DNA of 64,000 bases from Lautropia sp. SCN 69-89 (GCA_001724855.1 MEED01000027.1:62001-126000); one strand, 5' to 3'. Shown: positions 1 through 8,651, counted from the first letter of the stretch. Notes: a model not told the origin generated them from the sequence alone. Program-made: numbers and translations.

Positions 1-349
1 GAAGCCCGGCCTCGTAGGCGAAATCGCCCGCGCTGCGCTTGAAGCCGCCATACAGATCCCACTCGAGGCTGTTGCTGATGCCCCCGCCGGCGTCTGACAG
101 CCAGCTCACGTTGCTGGCCCAGGTGCCGAGGTACAGGCCGCTCGTGTGCGCGTAGTCGAAACCGCCCTGCAGCGCGGGCTTGCCGTCGGTCTGCGCGATG
201 CCGCGATAGCGGTATTCGCTCGCCAGGCCGATGTTGCCGGTGAACGCCTGCTGCGGCTGCGCTGCGTCGGACTGCGCGGCCGCGAAACCGGTGAAGCCGC
301 CGCAGGCGGCGCAGGTGAACGCGGCGGCGAGTAGGGGTCTCTTCGTCAT
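1..349 (-). CDS. TorF-family putative outer-membrane porin (N-terminal part)
   Basis: The first 116 residues of a gene whose C-terminus lies off the left edge. The N-terminus is a Sec signal peptide (MTKRPLL, hydrophobic core, likely cleavage after FAAA near residue 25). Then comes the start of a beta-barrel: FTGNIGLASEYRYRGI and GLYLGTWASNV are typical of the TorF/CHP02001 putative porin family. A GAGGAACG ribosome-binding site precedes the ATG at 349. In Betaproteobacteria this porin is often found with glnK-amtB on one side and ubiK/comM on the other; the ubiK/comM half is seen here. Transport specificity cannot be read from the sequence. Confidence 0.8.
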   Translation of the reverse strand, partial: MTKRPLLAAAFTCAACGGFTGFAAAQSDAAQPQQAFTGNIGLASEYRYRGIAQTDGKPALQGGFDYAHTSGLYLGTWASNVSWLSDAGGGISNSLEWDLYGGFKRSAGDFAYEAGL

Positions 350-681
350 CGAAACGTTCCTCGAAGGGTTCGGCCGCGCCGGACGCGCCGGCTCTCGAGC
401 GGTTCGATGCACGGACCGTGCCAGCCGCCGCATTCGGGCCGGCGGCCGCCCGCAACGCGTGGCCCACCCGGTCTCACTGCCCTTGACTGCGCCAGTGCGG
501 TGCACCGGCGAGGCACGTACAGGTGCACACGCGCGACGCGCAGCCGTGTGCCGGCGCGGCGCGCACAGGCCTGGTGCGCCGCCCGCTCGCCACGGGCGGA
601 GGTGCCCGACCGCTATACTTGGCCGGCGATTCCCTGTACGGCACGGCGACCCGCGCCCACCGCCTCGAGACCGGATTCACG
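350..681. other. Divergent intergenic region between porin gene and ubiK
   Basis: A 332-bp GC-rich stretch with no convincing gene. The 60-130 residue open frames in it are Arg/Ala-rich antisense shadows. It must hold the promoters of the leftward porin gene and rightward ubiK. The only clear element is the TATACT hexamer at 614-619. Confidence 0.6.
614..619 (+). promoter_or_regulatory. Probable -10 box for ubiK
   Basis: TATACT lies 62 bp before the ubiK start in an otherwise GC-rich gap. No good -35 hexamer is visible 16-18 bp upstream, so this rests on the -10 match alone. Confidence 0.4.
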
Positions 682-915
682 ATGAACGCCACGCCCCCTT
701 CGCTGCTCGCCGACCTGCAGGCGCGGATGGCCGAGTTGCTCCGCAACAGCCCGGCCGCCGACATCGAACGCAACATGAAGGCGCTGCTCGCGCAGGCCTT
801 CCAGCGAGCCGATCTGGTCACCCGCGAAGAGTTCGACGCCCAACTCGAGCGGCTGACGCGGCTGCAGCAGCGGGTCGAGCAGCTCGAGAGACTGCTGGCC
901 GAGCGCTCGAGCTAG
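682..915 (+). CDS. ubiK: Ubiquinone biosynthesis accessory factor UbiK (BMFP family)
   Basis: 77 residues, the usual size of the UbiK/YqiC (BMFP) family. The protein is almost wholly helical. The N-terminal half (LADLQARMAELLR, DIERNMKALLAQAF) is amphipathic, and the C-terminal third (LERLTRLQQRVEQLERLLAE) is a coiled coil through which family members trimerise. The family helps UbiJ and the aerobic coenzyme-Q enzymes at the membrane. The ATG at 682 gives the family length; longer upstream frames run into non-coding sequence. It stands alone on the + strand between the porin gene and a convergent MBL-fold gene. Confidence 0.88.
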   Translation: MNATPPSLLADLQARMAELLRNSPAADIERNMKALLAQAFQRADLVTREEFDAQLERLTRLQQRVEQLERLLAERSS

Positions 916-989
916 CCGTCGCGTCGAGCGCCGGCGCCCGGTTCGGCGCCGACCCTCGCAGGCCCCGGGACGCGGGCGCGCCTCCCCGC

Positions 990-1712
990 TCAGTGCAGCA
1001 GCGACTCGCCCAATCGGCGCAGCATCGCCGCGCCGTCGCCGGTCCACGCGCTGCCGTGCATGCACGCCAGCGTCTCGGGGCGCAGGCTCGCCAGCTTCTC
1101 GATCATCGCCTGCGTGTTGGCCCCGTGCGAGAAGTAGTCCATCTGGCGCCGGAACGCGTCGCACGGGCCGACCAGGTCGTCGCTGACCAGCGGCTTGTCA
1201 CCGGTGCCCGGCTGCGTGAACAGGTCGCCGTTGAAGAGCGTCCTTGCGGTCTGGTCGAACAGGTAGCCGGCGTCCCAGCCGTGCGGCACGTGTGGCGTGT
1301 ACTGCCACTGGACGCGGTGGCGCCCGAGGTCGAGCACCTGCCCGTCGGCCATTGCGATCGGTTCCACGTCGACCAGATCGCGGACCGAGACCATCGCCGC
1401 CACCTCGCTGCACACCGGGCGCGCGAGCGGGGCCGCCGCGAGGAACTCGGGCAGCGCGCCACACTCGTCGGCCTCGACGTGCGAGAAGGCGATGTAGCGC
1501 AGGTCGGCGAGCGGCATCACCTTCCGGATCTGCGCGCTCACCAGGCCGAACAGCTTCTTCGGGCCGGTGTGGAACAGCAGCGGGCGTTCGTCGACGATCA
1601 GGTACTGGTTGAAGGAGAAGCCGCCGGGGATGAAATCGGGCGGCATCGCCACGCTGATTCGCCACGTGTCCGGGGCGATCTCGTCGATGGTGGACGCGAG
1701 GTTCGGGCTCAT
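990..1712 (-). CDS. MBL-fold metallohydrolase with flavodiiron-like HxExDE motif
   Basis: 240 residues with a metallo-beta-lactamase fold. The metal motif is H78-x-E80-x-D82-E83 (HVEADE), resembling the H-x-E-x-D of flavodiiron (ODP) proteins, not the HxHxDH of hydrolases. Later ligands are likely the His of TPHVPHGWD and of CMHGSAWTG, with D in NGDLF. No flavodoxin domain is present, so it is a stand-alone ODP-like domain. The substrate is unknown; a di-iron redox role is possible. The start overlaps the stop of the upstream tetR gene (ATGA), so the two are probably translationally coupled and co-regulated. Confidence 0.78.
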   Translation of the reverse strand: MSPNLASTIDEIAPDTWRISVAMPPDFIPGGFSFNQYLIVDERPLLFHTGPKKLFGLVSAQIRKVMPLADLRYIAFSHVEADECGALPEFLAAAPLARPVCSEVAAMVSVRDLVDVEPIAMADGQVLDLGRHRVQWQYTPHVPHGWDAGYLFDQTARTLFNGDLFTQPGTGDKPLVSDDLVGPCDAFRRQMDYFSHGANTQAMIEKLASLRPETLACMHGSAWTGDGAAMLRRLGESLLH

Positions 1713-2341
1713 GGTTTCGTGCTCCTCGGACGCGAGCGGGATCGTGCTGGGGGCTGCGGTCCGACGACAGCCAGCAGCATCTGGACCAGTTGCCTGCGCA
1801 CCGCGGGGCGCGGCAGGCCGTGTTCGCGCACCATCCGGTGCCAGGGATCGAACGACAACAGGGTTTCCCAGGCCGCGGCGACTTCGCGGTGATCACCGGC
1901 GCCGAGGTGACGTTCGAGCAGTTGCGTGATCAGCGCCGTCTGCTGCGCGCGGGCGGCTTCGTTCATCCGGGCCAGGAACGGGATCACTCGATCCTCCCGC
2001 CAGGCCTTCCAGGGCGCAAAGTGCGCGTTGAGCGCGTCGGCCGCATCGACCAGGCACTCGGTCGCGGCGCGCAAGTCGGGCGCGCCAAGGATCCGTTCGA
2101 CCGACGGTTGCGGCGCCCGGCTCGCCACATGCGCGGTGCAGGCGCCGAGCAGGGCTTCCTGGCTCGGGAAGTGGCTGTAGACGGTGGGTAGCGAAACGCC
2201 CGACTGCCGCGCGATGTCGGCGTTGCTGGTGGCGACGGCGCCTTGCCGCGCGTGAAGTTCGGCTGCAGCGGCTGCGATGCGCTCGCGCAGCTCGGCCTGC
2301 TTGCGGCGGCGGGTTTCGCTGTTGTACGGGCGGGGCGGCAT
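1709..2341 (-). CDS. TetR/AcrR-family transcriptional regulator
   Basis: About 210 residues from the ATG at 2341 (a TTG at 2356 would add five residues). The N-terminal 60 residues contain the TetR helix-turn-helix (NADIARQSGVSLPTVYSHF). The rest is a helical ligand-binding domain with no recognisable family. It is the first gene of a two-gene operon with the MBL-fold enzyme, overlapping it by 4 bp. An AT-rich perfect palindrome (2373-2391) sits just upstream and is the likely operator for autoregulation. The effector is unknown. Confidence 0.88.
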   Translation of the reverse strand: MPPRPYNSETRRRKQAELRERIAAAAAELHARQGAVATSNADIARQSGVSLPTVYSHFPSQEALLGACTAHVASRAPQPSVERILGAPDLRAATECLVDAADALNAHFAPWKAWREDRVIPFLARMNEAARAQQTALITQLLERHLGAGDHREVAAAWETLLSFDPWHRMVREHGLPRPAVRRQLVQMLLAVVGPQPPARSRSRPRSTKP

Positions 2342-2372
2342 GGCAGGGGTCTTCAAAGCAGCGGTGTATTTG

Positions 2373-2391
2373 ATTTAAGTTTAGCTTAAAT
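2373..2391. promoter_or_regulatory. 19-bp palindrome, likely TetR operator
   Basis: ATTTAAG-TTTAG-CTTAAAT: perfect 7-bp arms around a 5-bp spacer. It lies 32 bp upstream of the tetR start, in a short AT-rich island in otherwise GC-rich DNA. Size and place fit an autoregulatory TetR operator. Binding is inferred, not shown. Confidence 0.6.
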
Positions 2392-2562
2392 AAATTGGAT
2401 GTCAAGACCCCCCGTGGCAATCGCTCCGACGTCGGGCGCAATGGCCGCGCTTCGGCAGATCGGCCGAGCCATTGGCTTAGCCGGCGCGCGGCCGGCGACG
2501 GTGCGCGCCGCCTAGACTCGGAGGGTCGCCTCAACGCCCCTCCCCGCCCACGCGCCTCCCCG

Positions 2563-4089
2563 ATGTCCGTCGCCGTCGTCCGCTCGCGCGCCCTCCTCGG
2601 GCTCGATGCGCCGGAGGTGCGCGTCGAGGTGCACGTCGGCAACGGCCTGCCGGCGTTCCACATCGTCGGGCTGCCCGAGGCCGAGGTTCGCGAGAGTCGC
2701 GACCGGGTGCGCGCGGCACTGCTGCACGCGGGCTTCGATTTTCCGAACCGCCGGCTCACCGTGAACCTCGCACCGGCCGACCTTCCGAAAGAGTCCGGCC
2801 GCTTCGACCTGCCGATCGCGATCGGCATCCTGGTGGCCAGCGGACAGCTGCCGAACGGGCCGCTGGAAGAGCTGGAACTGGTGGGCGAGCTGTCGCTGAC
2901 CGGTGCGATCCGGCCGATCCGCGGCGCGCTCGCGATGGCACTGGCGGTCGCGCGTGCCGAGCGGCCGCGCATCCTGCTGCTGCCGGCGGCCAACGGCGCC
3001 GAAGCCGCGCTGGTCGATGACGCACGCCTGCTCGGTGCGATCGACCTGACCGGAGTGGCCGCTCACCTTGTCGGAGCCAGCCCGCTGGAGCGGATCGCGC
3101 CGGCGCCGCGTGCGCCCGCACCGACCGCCGATGGCGACTTTGCCGACGTGAAGGGACAGGCCGGTGCCAAGCGGGCGCTGGAGATTGCCGCCGCTGGCGG
3201 TCACAACCTGCTGATGGTCGGGCCGCCGGGCGCCGGCAAGTCGCTGCTCGCTCAACGGCTGTCCACGATCCAGCCGCCGCTGTCGCGCGACGAGGCGCTC
3301 GAAACCGCGGCGCTGGCGAGCCTGGCGGGCCGCTTCGCAGCCGCCGACTGGGGCCGTCGGCCGTTTCGCGCGCCGCACCACGGCGCCTCGGCCGCCGCGA
3401 TCGTCGGCGGCGGCGCGAACCCGCGGCCCGGCGAAGCCAGCCTCGCGCATCACGGCGTGCTGTTCCTCGACGAGCTTCCCGAGTTCTCGCGCGCGGTGCT
3501 CGAAGCGCTGCGCGAGCCGCTCGAAACCGGCCGCATCGGCGTGGCGCGCGCGGCGCGGCAGGTCGAGTTCCCGGCGCGCTTCCAGCTGGTGGCCGCGATG
3601 AATCCCTGCCCCTGCGGCTACCTGGGCGACGAAAGGTGCCGCTGCACGCCCGAGCAGGTGCGCCGCTACCAGGCGCGGCTGTCGGGGCCGCTGCTCGACC
3701 GCATCGACATGCTGCTCGGCGTGCAGCCAGTCGACGAGTCGACGCTGATGCGACGCGCCGACGGCGAGCCGAGCGCGGCCATCGCCGAGCGCGTGGCCCG
3801 CGCGCGCGAACGCCAGCTCGCGCGGCAGGGCAAGCCGAACGCGCACCTCGCACCGCCGGAGATCGACCGCCACTGCCCGTTGCGCGACGAGGCGGCGGCG
3901 CTGCTGCGACAGGTGGCGCGCCGCCAGCACTGGTCGTCGCGGGCACTTCACCGCGCACACAAGCTCGCGCGCACGATCGCCGACCTCGATGGCGACGACA
4001 CGATCGGCGCACAGCAGGCGGCCGAGGCGGTCGCGTACCGGCGCGCACTCGACGCCGGCCACCCCGACCCGGCGCGCGAAATGCGATGA
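2563..4089 (+). CDS. comM: ComM/YifB-family Mg-chelatase-like AAA+ ATPase
   Basis: 508 residues, normal for ComM/YifB. The N-terminal ChlI-like domain begins MSVAVVRSRALLGLDAPEV. Next is an AAA+ domain with Walker A GPPGAGKS near residue 222 and Walker B LFLDELPEFS. A Cys-rich segment (MNPCPCGYLGDERCRC) and the C-terminal Mg-chelatase domain follow. In Vibrio cholerae and relatives ComM is a hexameric helicase that drives branch migration during natural transformation. The ATG at 2563 is chosen because it begins the conserved N-terminus. It is transcribed divergently from the tetR-MBL pair. Confidence 0.93.
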   Translation: MSVAVVRSRALLGLDAPEVRVEVHVGNGLPAFHIVGLPEAEVRESRDRVRAALLHAGFDFPNRRLTVNLAPADLPKESGRFDLPIAIGILVASGQLPNGPLEELELVGELSLTGAIRPIRGALAMALAVARAERPRILLLPAANGAEAALVDDARLLGAIDLTGVAAHLVGASPLERIAPAPRAPAPTADGDFADVKGQAGAKRALEIAAAGGHNLLMVGPPGAGKSLLAQRLSTIQPPLSRDEALETAALASLAGRFAAADWGRRPFRAPHHGASAAAIVGGGANPRPGEASLAHHGVLFLDELPEFSRAVLEALREPLETGRIGVARAARQVEFPARFQLVAAMNPCPCGYLGDERCRCTPEQVRRYQARLSGPLLDRIDMLLGVQPVDESTLMRRADGEPSAAIAERVARARERQLARQGKPNAHLAPPEIDRHCPLRDEAAALLRQVARRQHWSSRALHRAHKLARTIADLDGDDTIGAQQAAEAVAYRRALDAGHPDPAREMR

Positions 4090-4157
4090 TCGGTCACCGG
4101 CGGCCGCGCCGCGGCCCACCGCCGGATCACCGCTCCCTTCCCGATGGATTCCCGCCG

Positions 4158-5201
4158 ATGACAGCCTCGCCCCCCCTTAACGGTCTCAAGGTCGTCGAAC
4201 TGCACGCGATCGGCCCGGTGCCGTTCGCCGGCCAGCTGCTGCGCTCGCTCGGTGCCAGCGTGGTGCGCGTCTCGCCGCCCAGTGATCCCGGCCTCGGCAT
4301 CGGCGTGAAACCCGAGTACGACCTGCTCAATCTCGGCAAGCACGCGCTGTCGGTCGACCTGAAGCAGCCCGACGGGATCGCCGCGCTGCGCGGCGAACTC
4401 GCGAACGCCGATGTGCTGCTCGAAGGCTTTCGCCCCGGCGTGCTCGAGCGGCTCGGGCTCGCGCCCGCCGCGCTGCTCGACGCGCATCCGCGGCTGGTCG
4501 TCGGCCGCCTGTCCGGCTGGGGTCGCGACGGAGAGCTGTCGGCGCGCGCCGGCCACGACATCAACTACCTCGCGCTCTCGGGCGTCCTCAACGCGATCGG
4601 CACGCGCGAGGCCCCGGTGCCGCCGCTGAACCTGGTGGCCGACTTCGGCGGCGGCGCGATGCACCTCGTGGTCGGCGTGCTCGCGAAGCTGGTGCAGCGC
4701 TCGATCACGCAGCGCGGCGGCGTCGTCGAAACCAGCATCCTCGCCGGCACGGTGGGGCTCACGCCGATGGTCTACGGCCTGATGGCGGGCGGCCTCTGGA
4801 ACCTCGAGCGCGCCAACAACATCCTCGACGGCGCGCTGCCGTTCTACCGCGTCTACCGCTGCGCCGACGACCGTTTCGTCGCGGTCGGGGCGCTCGAGCC
4901 GAAGTTCTACGCGCAGCTGCTGGCGGTCACCGGGCTCGAAGGCGACATCGACCCGCGCGACCAGTATCGGCCGTCGAGCTGGCCGGCGACGATCGATCGG
5001 TTCGCCGCGCGCTTCGCGACGCGCAGCCGCGACGACTGGGCGCAGGCGGCAACGGCGTACGACGCCTGCCTGTCTCCGGTGCTCGATTTCACCGAGGCCG
5101 CGCGCCATCCGCACAACCTCGCCAACGGCCTGTACCGCGGCGAGCCATTCGCGCAGCCCGCCGAAGTGATCCGCTTCGACCGCGACCTGAACAGGCCCTG
5201 A
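4158..5201 (+). CDS. Alpha-methylacyl-CoA racemase (CaiB/BaiF CoA-transferase family)
   Basis: 347 residues of the family III CoA-transferase fold. Several features match the racemase branch (AMACR/MCR): AGHDINYLALSG, holding the catalytic His; NLVADFGGG, holding the catalytic Asp; and VGALEPKFY. Such enzymes epimerise (2R)- and (2S)-methyl-branched acyl-CoAs so they can enter beta-oxidation. This could serve products of the bkd operon at 33-36 kb, which is an inference. It starts 68 bp after comM and converges on the GNAT gene with a 5-bp gap. Confidence 0.85.
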   Translation: MTASPPLNGLKVVELHAIGPVPFAGQLLRSLGASVVRVSPPSDPGLGIGVKPEYDLLNLGKHALSVDLKQPDGIAALRGELANADVLLEGFRPGVLERLGLAPAALLDAHPRLVVGRLSGWGRDGELSARAGHDINYLALSGVLNAIGTREAPVPPLNLVADFGGGAMHLVVGVLAKLVQRSITQRGGVVETSILAGTVGLTPMVYGLMAGGLWNLERANNILDGALPFYRVYRCADDRFVAVGALEPKFYAQLLAVTGLEGDIDPRDQYRPSSWPATIDRFAARFATRSRDDWAQAATAYDACLSPVLDFTEAARHPHNLANGLYRGEPFAQPAEVIRFDRDLNRP

Positions 5202-5206
5202 GCGCT

Positions 5207-5818
5207 CTACAACGGCAGCGTAAGCCGCCGCAGGCTCGGTTCGCCCTCCTCGGGCCCGACCTCGAAGCCGTGCGAGCGCGCCAGTTCGATCATGTCGTGG
5301 TTGACCGCATAGGTGGTGCCGACCAGCTCGCGGTAGCCGGCAACGCGCGCGGCGCGCACCAGCCGGTCGAACAGCGCGTAGCCCACGCCGCGCCGCTGCC
5401 AGCGGTCGGTGACGACGATCGCGAACTCGGCCGCGCCGGGCCGATCGGAAACATCGAAGCGCGCGACGCCGACGATCCCGTCGCCAGTGGCCGCGTCGCA
5501 GCCGAACGCCGCCAGAGCGAGGCGGCGCGGCCAGTCCGGTCGCACGAGTTCCGCGACCTGCTCGTCGGTGACTTCGCCGAGCGTGCCGAGAACCCGCTGG
5601 CCGAGCGATGCCGGCGACAGTCCGTCGATGAATGCGCGCTCATGCGCCGCATCGTCGGCGCGCAGCGGCCGGACGTGGATGTGCACGCCGCCGCGGCTCT
5701 TGCAGCGCACGTTGAGCCACCGCGGCATGCGCACGGCCGTCGGCGCGGCCGGAACCGGCGGCTGCCGATCCGGCGGCTGCGGCGGGTCCGGCTGCTGCGG
5801 GGAATCGGCGTCGCTCAT
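5207..5818 (-). CDS. GNAT-family N-acetyltransferase
   Basis: 203 residues. The first 40 are Pro/Gln-rich and probably disordered (PQQPDPPQPPDRQ). Residues about 50-195 form a GNAT domain with an acetyl-CoA loop near DRWQRRGVGYALFDRLV, which fits the Q/R-x-x-G-x-G/A pattern. It resembles the acetyltransferase module seen alone or fused to acyl-CoA synthetase-like proteins. The substrate is unknown. The start overlaps the stop of the upstream MFS gene by 4 bp, so they form an operon. Confidence 0.8.
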   Translation of the reverse strand: MSDADSPQQPDPPQPPDRQPPVPAAPTAVRMPRWLNVRCKSRGGVHIHVRPLRADDAAHERAFIDGLSPASLGQRVLGTLGEVTDEQVAELVRPDWPRRLALAAFGCDAATGDGIVGVARFDVSDRPGAAEFAIVVTDRWQRRGVGYALFDRLVRAARVAGYRELVGTTYAVNHDMIELARSHGFEVGPEEGEPSLRRLTLPL

Positions 5819-7059
5819 GCCACCACTGCCCTGGGCGGGCGCACCCGCCAGAAGACCAGCACCAAGAGCGCCACGCCCTGAATCGCGACCCACGCCAGCA
5901 TTGCGCTGCGGAAGCCCTGCTCGCTGTGCTCGACGCCGCCGCTGAGCAGGTCGACCGTGACGCCGAAGAGCCACTGCGCGAGGAACATCCCGGTCATCGT
6001 CACGAGGTTGTACGCGGTGAACGCGCGCCCGGTGAGCTTCTCGGGAAACGACAGGCTCACGTGCGTCTGCGACAGCGTGTTCACCGTGGCGGCGAGCGCC
6101 AGCGGCAGCCACAGCAACCAGGCGGCGGTGCCGTGCGCCACGGCGATCGCAAGCTCGAGCACGAGCATCACCGCGACGCCGCTGGCGACCAGCCGCAGGG
6201 TCGTCCAGCCGCGGCGCACCAGCGACGGCATCGCCCAGCCCAGCGCCAGGTAGCCCAGCATCAGCACGAGGTTGAACACGAACAGCGCCTGCGCGGCGCT
6301 GTCGGCGTCCATGTCGAGCACCTTGCGCAGCCACGGGCCGATCCACAGCCCCTGGAACGCGATGAAGCTCGACTGCACGGTGAGCGAGGTCAGGCCGAAG
6401 CGCCAGAAGTACGGCTCGCCGAACACCTGCCGATAGGCCGCCCACGGCGCCTCGTCGTGGTGCGCGGCACCCGCAGGCTCGCCGGGCAGTTGCAGCGCGA
6501 TCGCCGCGCTGGCCACGCACAGCAGCACCGCCGCCACCCAGAACACGCCGCGCCATCCGATCAGCGGCAGCGCCAGCTGCACCGGCACCGTCGTGACCAG
6601 CGCGCCCAGCGTGCCGGCCACCAGCATCCATGCGGCCAGCTGCTGCTGGCGTGCGTCGACGTACCAGAAGCGGAAGGCGCGCAGCGAAGCCATCAGCGCG
6701 CCCGACACGCCGATGCCGATCAGCGCGCGCCCGAGCCACAGCAGCGTCACGCTGTGCGCCAGCGCGAACACCGCGCAGCCGGCAGCGGCCACCAGCAGCA
6801 GGGTCGCGTCGACGCGCCGCGAGCCGAAGCGATCGAGCCAGATGCCCAGCGGCATCTGCATCGCCGCGAACGCGAAGAAATAGGCCGACGACAGCGAGCC
6901 GAGCTGGGCGTTCGACAAGCCGAACTCGGCGATCAGGTCGGGGGCGATCACCGCGTTCACCGAGCGCAACGCGTACGACATGAAGTATCCGCTCGCGAAC
7001 GCGGCGAACACGCGGATCGCCAGCGCGGCCGGAAGCACGGGACTGGCGACGGTGCTCAT
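5815..7059 (-). CDS. MFS transporter
   Basis: 414 residues with about 12 hydrophobic segments in two halves. The loop 2-3 signature GIWLDRFGSRR near residue 75 is a standard MFS motif A. The N-terminus (GYFMSYALRSVNAVIAPDL) resembles anion/sugar-phosphate-like or NarK/CynX-type members, but specificity is not determinable. It sits 4 bp after the lipoprotein gene at 7064 and overlaps the GNAT gene by 4 bp, suggesting one leftward operon of lipoprotein, MFS and GNAT. Confidence 0.88.
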   Translation of the reverse strand: MSTVASPVLPAALAIRVFAAFASGYFMSYALRSVNAVIAPDLIAEFGLSNAQLGSLSSAYFFAFAAMQMPLGIWLDRFGSRRVDATLLLVAAAGCAVFALAHSVTLLWLGRALIGIGVSGALMASLRAFRFWYVDARQQQLAAWMLVAGTLGALVTTVPVQLALPLIGWRGVFWVAAVLLCVASAAIALQLPGEPAGAAHHDEAPWAAYRQVFGEPYFWRFGLTSLTVQSSFIAFQGLWIGPWLRKVLDMDADSAAQALFVFNLVLMLGYLALGWAMPSLVRRGWTTLRLVASGVAVMLVLELAIAVAHGTAAWLLWLPLALAATVNTLSQTHVSLSFPEKLTGRAFTAYNLVTMTGMFLAQWLFGVTVDLLSGGVEHSEQGFRSAMLAWVAIQGVALLVLVFWRVRPPRAVVA

Positions 7060-7063
7060 CGCC

Positions 7064-7630
7064 TCACTCCTGGATCCGGAACGAATCGAGGAAGACCCTG
7101 GCGTGCTCCGCGTCGGCTGCGGGCCCGATCATCACCGCCTGCCAGGCACGGTTGCCGCGCGCGACGAACAATGCGGACAGGTGCATCGGGCGATCGCCGA
7201 GCCGCCCCGACGCTTCGACGCGCACGCCGGCCTGCGTTGTCGTCGCGCGCCCGGCCAGGTCGACGACCGGCACCGCCGCCTCGATGACCTCGGTCTCGCG
7301 ACCCCCGATGTTGCGCACCATCGCCGTGCGCATCGCCGCGCCGGCCCTCTCGCGCGTGAATGCCTGCGAATCGGGCAGTTCGACCGTGCCGACGGTAAAC
7401 GACTGCTCGCCCACCCGCGCCCCGCTCATCGCCATCGTCACCGCAAGATCGTCCAGATGGATCGGGCGCGACATCGACGCCGGTTTGCCGGGTAGCATGA
7501 CGAGATAGCCGGTACCGGGCAGCCGGATCTCGCGCCAGTTGTAGTCGGGAGCGCAGGCGGCCAGCACGAGCGCGCAAGCGGCAGCGACCAGCGGCGCGCA
7601 CCGCCGGCGCAACCTGGATCGGGGGTTCAT
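7064..7630 (-). CDS. Hypothetical lipoprotein
   Basis: 188 residues. A positively charged N-terminus (MNPRSRLRRR) and a hydrophobic stretch end in the lipobox LAAC (Cys 25). The mature part has no motif I recognise. It begins YNWREIRLPGTGYLVMLPGKP and ends FLDSFRIQE, a pattern seen in small periplasmic proteins that follow import of a transmembrane partner. It heads the leftward group with the MFS carrier and GNAT enzyme. Its function is unknown. Confidence 0.7.
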   Translation of the reverse strand: MNPRSRLRRRCAPLVAAACALVLAACAPDYNWREIRLPGTGYLVMLPGKPASMSRPIHLDDLAVTMAMSGARVGEQSFTVGTVELPDSQAFTRERAGAAMRTAMVRNIGGRETEVIEAAVPVVDLAGRATTTQAGVRVEASGRLGDRPMHLSALFVARGNRAWQAVMIGPAADAEHARVFLDSFRIQE

Positions 7631-7675
7631 CCGATAATGGTATCAATCGGGCGGAGCCCGCAGCGGAGGCAGGGC

Positions 7676-8008
7676 ATGATCTACGAATTCAAGTCGCGCG
7701 CCACGGGCTCGGTCATCATGACGAAGCCGGTGGCCGAGTGGATCCTCAAGATCGTCGGCAAGGAGCCGGGCGCCACCGGCATCGTCACCGTCGAGCAGAT
7801 GCCGGCGGCGGTCGCGGCGCTGCGCAAGGCGATCGACGAGGAGCGCGCGACGCTCGCCGAAGAAGCGAGTGGCACAGCCGCTGGCGCGCCCGAGGAGTCC
7901 ACCGGCGAAGATGCCTACCCGGTGTCGCTCGCGCAGCGCGCCTTCCCGTTCATCGAGATGCTCGAAGCCGCGCACAAGGCGGGCAAGGACGTCACCTGGG
8001 GGGTGTAG
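7676..8008 (+). CDS. DUF1840 domain-containing protein
   Basis: 110 residues. The start MIYEFKSRATGSVIMTK, the middle EQMPAAVAALRKAID and the end SLAQRAFPFIEML match the betaproteobacterial DUF1840 family, which is conserved but of unknown role. The ATG at 7676 gives the family N-terminus; an upstream in-frame GTG-like start would overlap the divergent lipoprotein gene's control region. Its last 17 bp overlap the end of the convergent DUF502 gene. Confidence 0.85.
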   Translation: MIYEFKSRATGSVIMTKPVAEWILKIVGKEPGATGIVTVEQMPAAVAALRKAIDEERATLAEEASGTAAGAPEESTGEDAYPVSLAQRAFPFIEMLEAAHKAGKDVTWGV

Positions 8009-8651
8009 CGGCCGCCCCGATGTGCTGCTTCGACGTGATCCCCATCGACACGTAGATGCTCGTCAGGCCGTCGATGCCCACGTCGGCCGGCTGCACCCAG
8101 GCGCTGGGCACGTAGATCAGGCCGCCGCCCACCGGCACCGGCGCCGTAGGCACCAGCACCGCGAGGTAGTCGAGCTCGCCCACGCGCACCGGTTCGGGGG
8201 TCGACAGCAGCCCGAGCACCGCGGCGCCGCCGACGCCGCCGAAATGCAGCCAGACCGGACTCATCGAGCGCATGCCCTGCGGATCGCGCTGGGCGAACAG
8301 CCCGACGAACCTGTTGGCCATTTCGTAGACGTTGCGCACCACCGGGATGCGCATCATCACCGCATCGGTCGCGGCGGCGAGCACGCGCCGCAAGCGCGTC
8401 TGCACCAGCGCCCCCAGCAGGAAGAGCGCCGCGACGACGGTGCCGACCCCGACCAGGTAGCTGGCCACCTCTGAACCGGCAATGCCCAGGCCCAGCGCCT
8501 CGAGCATGCGCCCGATCAAGCTTCCCGGCCCGAGGTAGTCGACCAGCAGGCGCACCGCCCAGAGGAAGACCAGCAGCGTCGCGGCCAGCGGCAGCGCGGC
8601 CAGAAGGCCGGTGACGAAGGTCTTCAGGAAACGCCTGGACATCGAATGCAT
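7992..8651 (-). CDS. DUF502 family membrane protein
   Basis: 219 residues from the ATG at 8651 (an alternative ATG at 8642 begins MSRRFLKTF). There are two hydrophobic segments near the N-terminus (FVTGLLAALPLAATLLVFLWAV, and a second around VASYLVGVGTVVAALFLLG), then a soluble domain (VMMRIPVVRNVYEMANRFVG). This is the standard DUF502 layout; the function is unknown. An upstream extension to 8756 would run through the sorC palindrome, so it is rejected. The 3' end overlaps DUF1840 by 17 bp on the other strand. Confidence 0.82.
   Translation of the reverse strand: MHSMSRRFLKTFVTGLLAALPLAATLLVFLWAVRLLVDYLGPGSLIGRMLEALGLGIAGSEVASYLVGVGTVVAALFLLGALVQTRLRRVLAAATDAVMMRIPVVRNVYEMANRFVGLFAQRDPQGMRSMSPVWLHFGGVGGAAVLGLLSTPEPVRVGELDYLAVLVPTAPVPVGGGLIYVPSAWVQPADVGIDGLTSIYVSMGITSKQHIGAAATPPR

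Noticed and set aside
231-1892. Long Arg/Ala-rich + strand frame over ubiK, MBL and tetR
   Set aside because: Shadow of three real genes; low-complexity composition.
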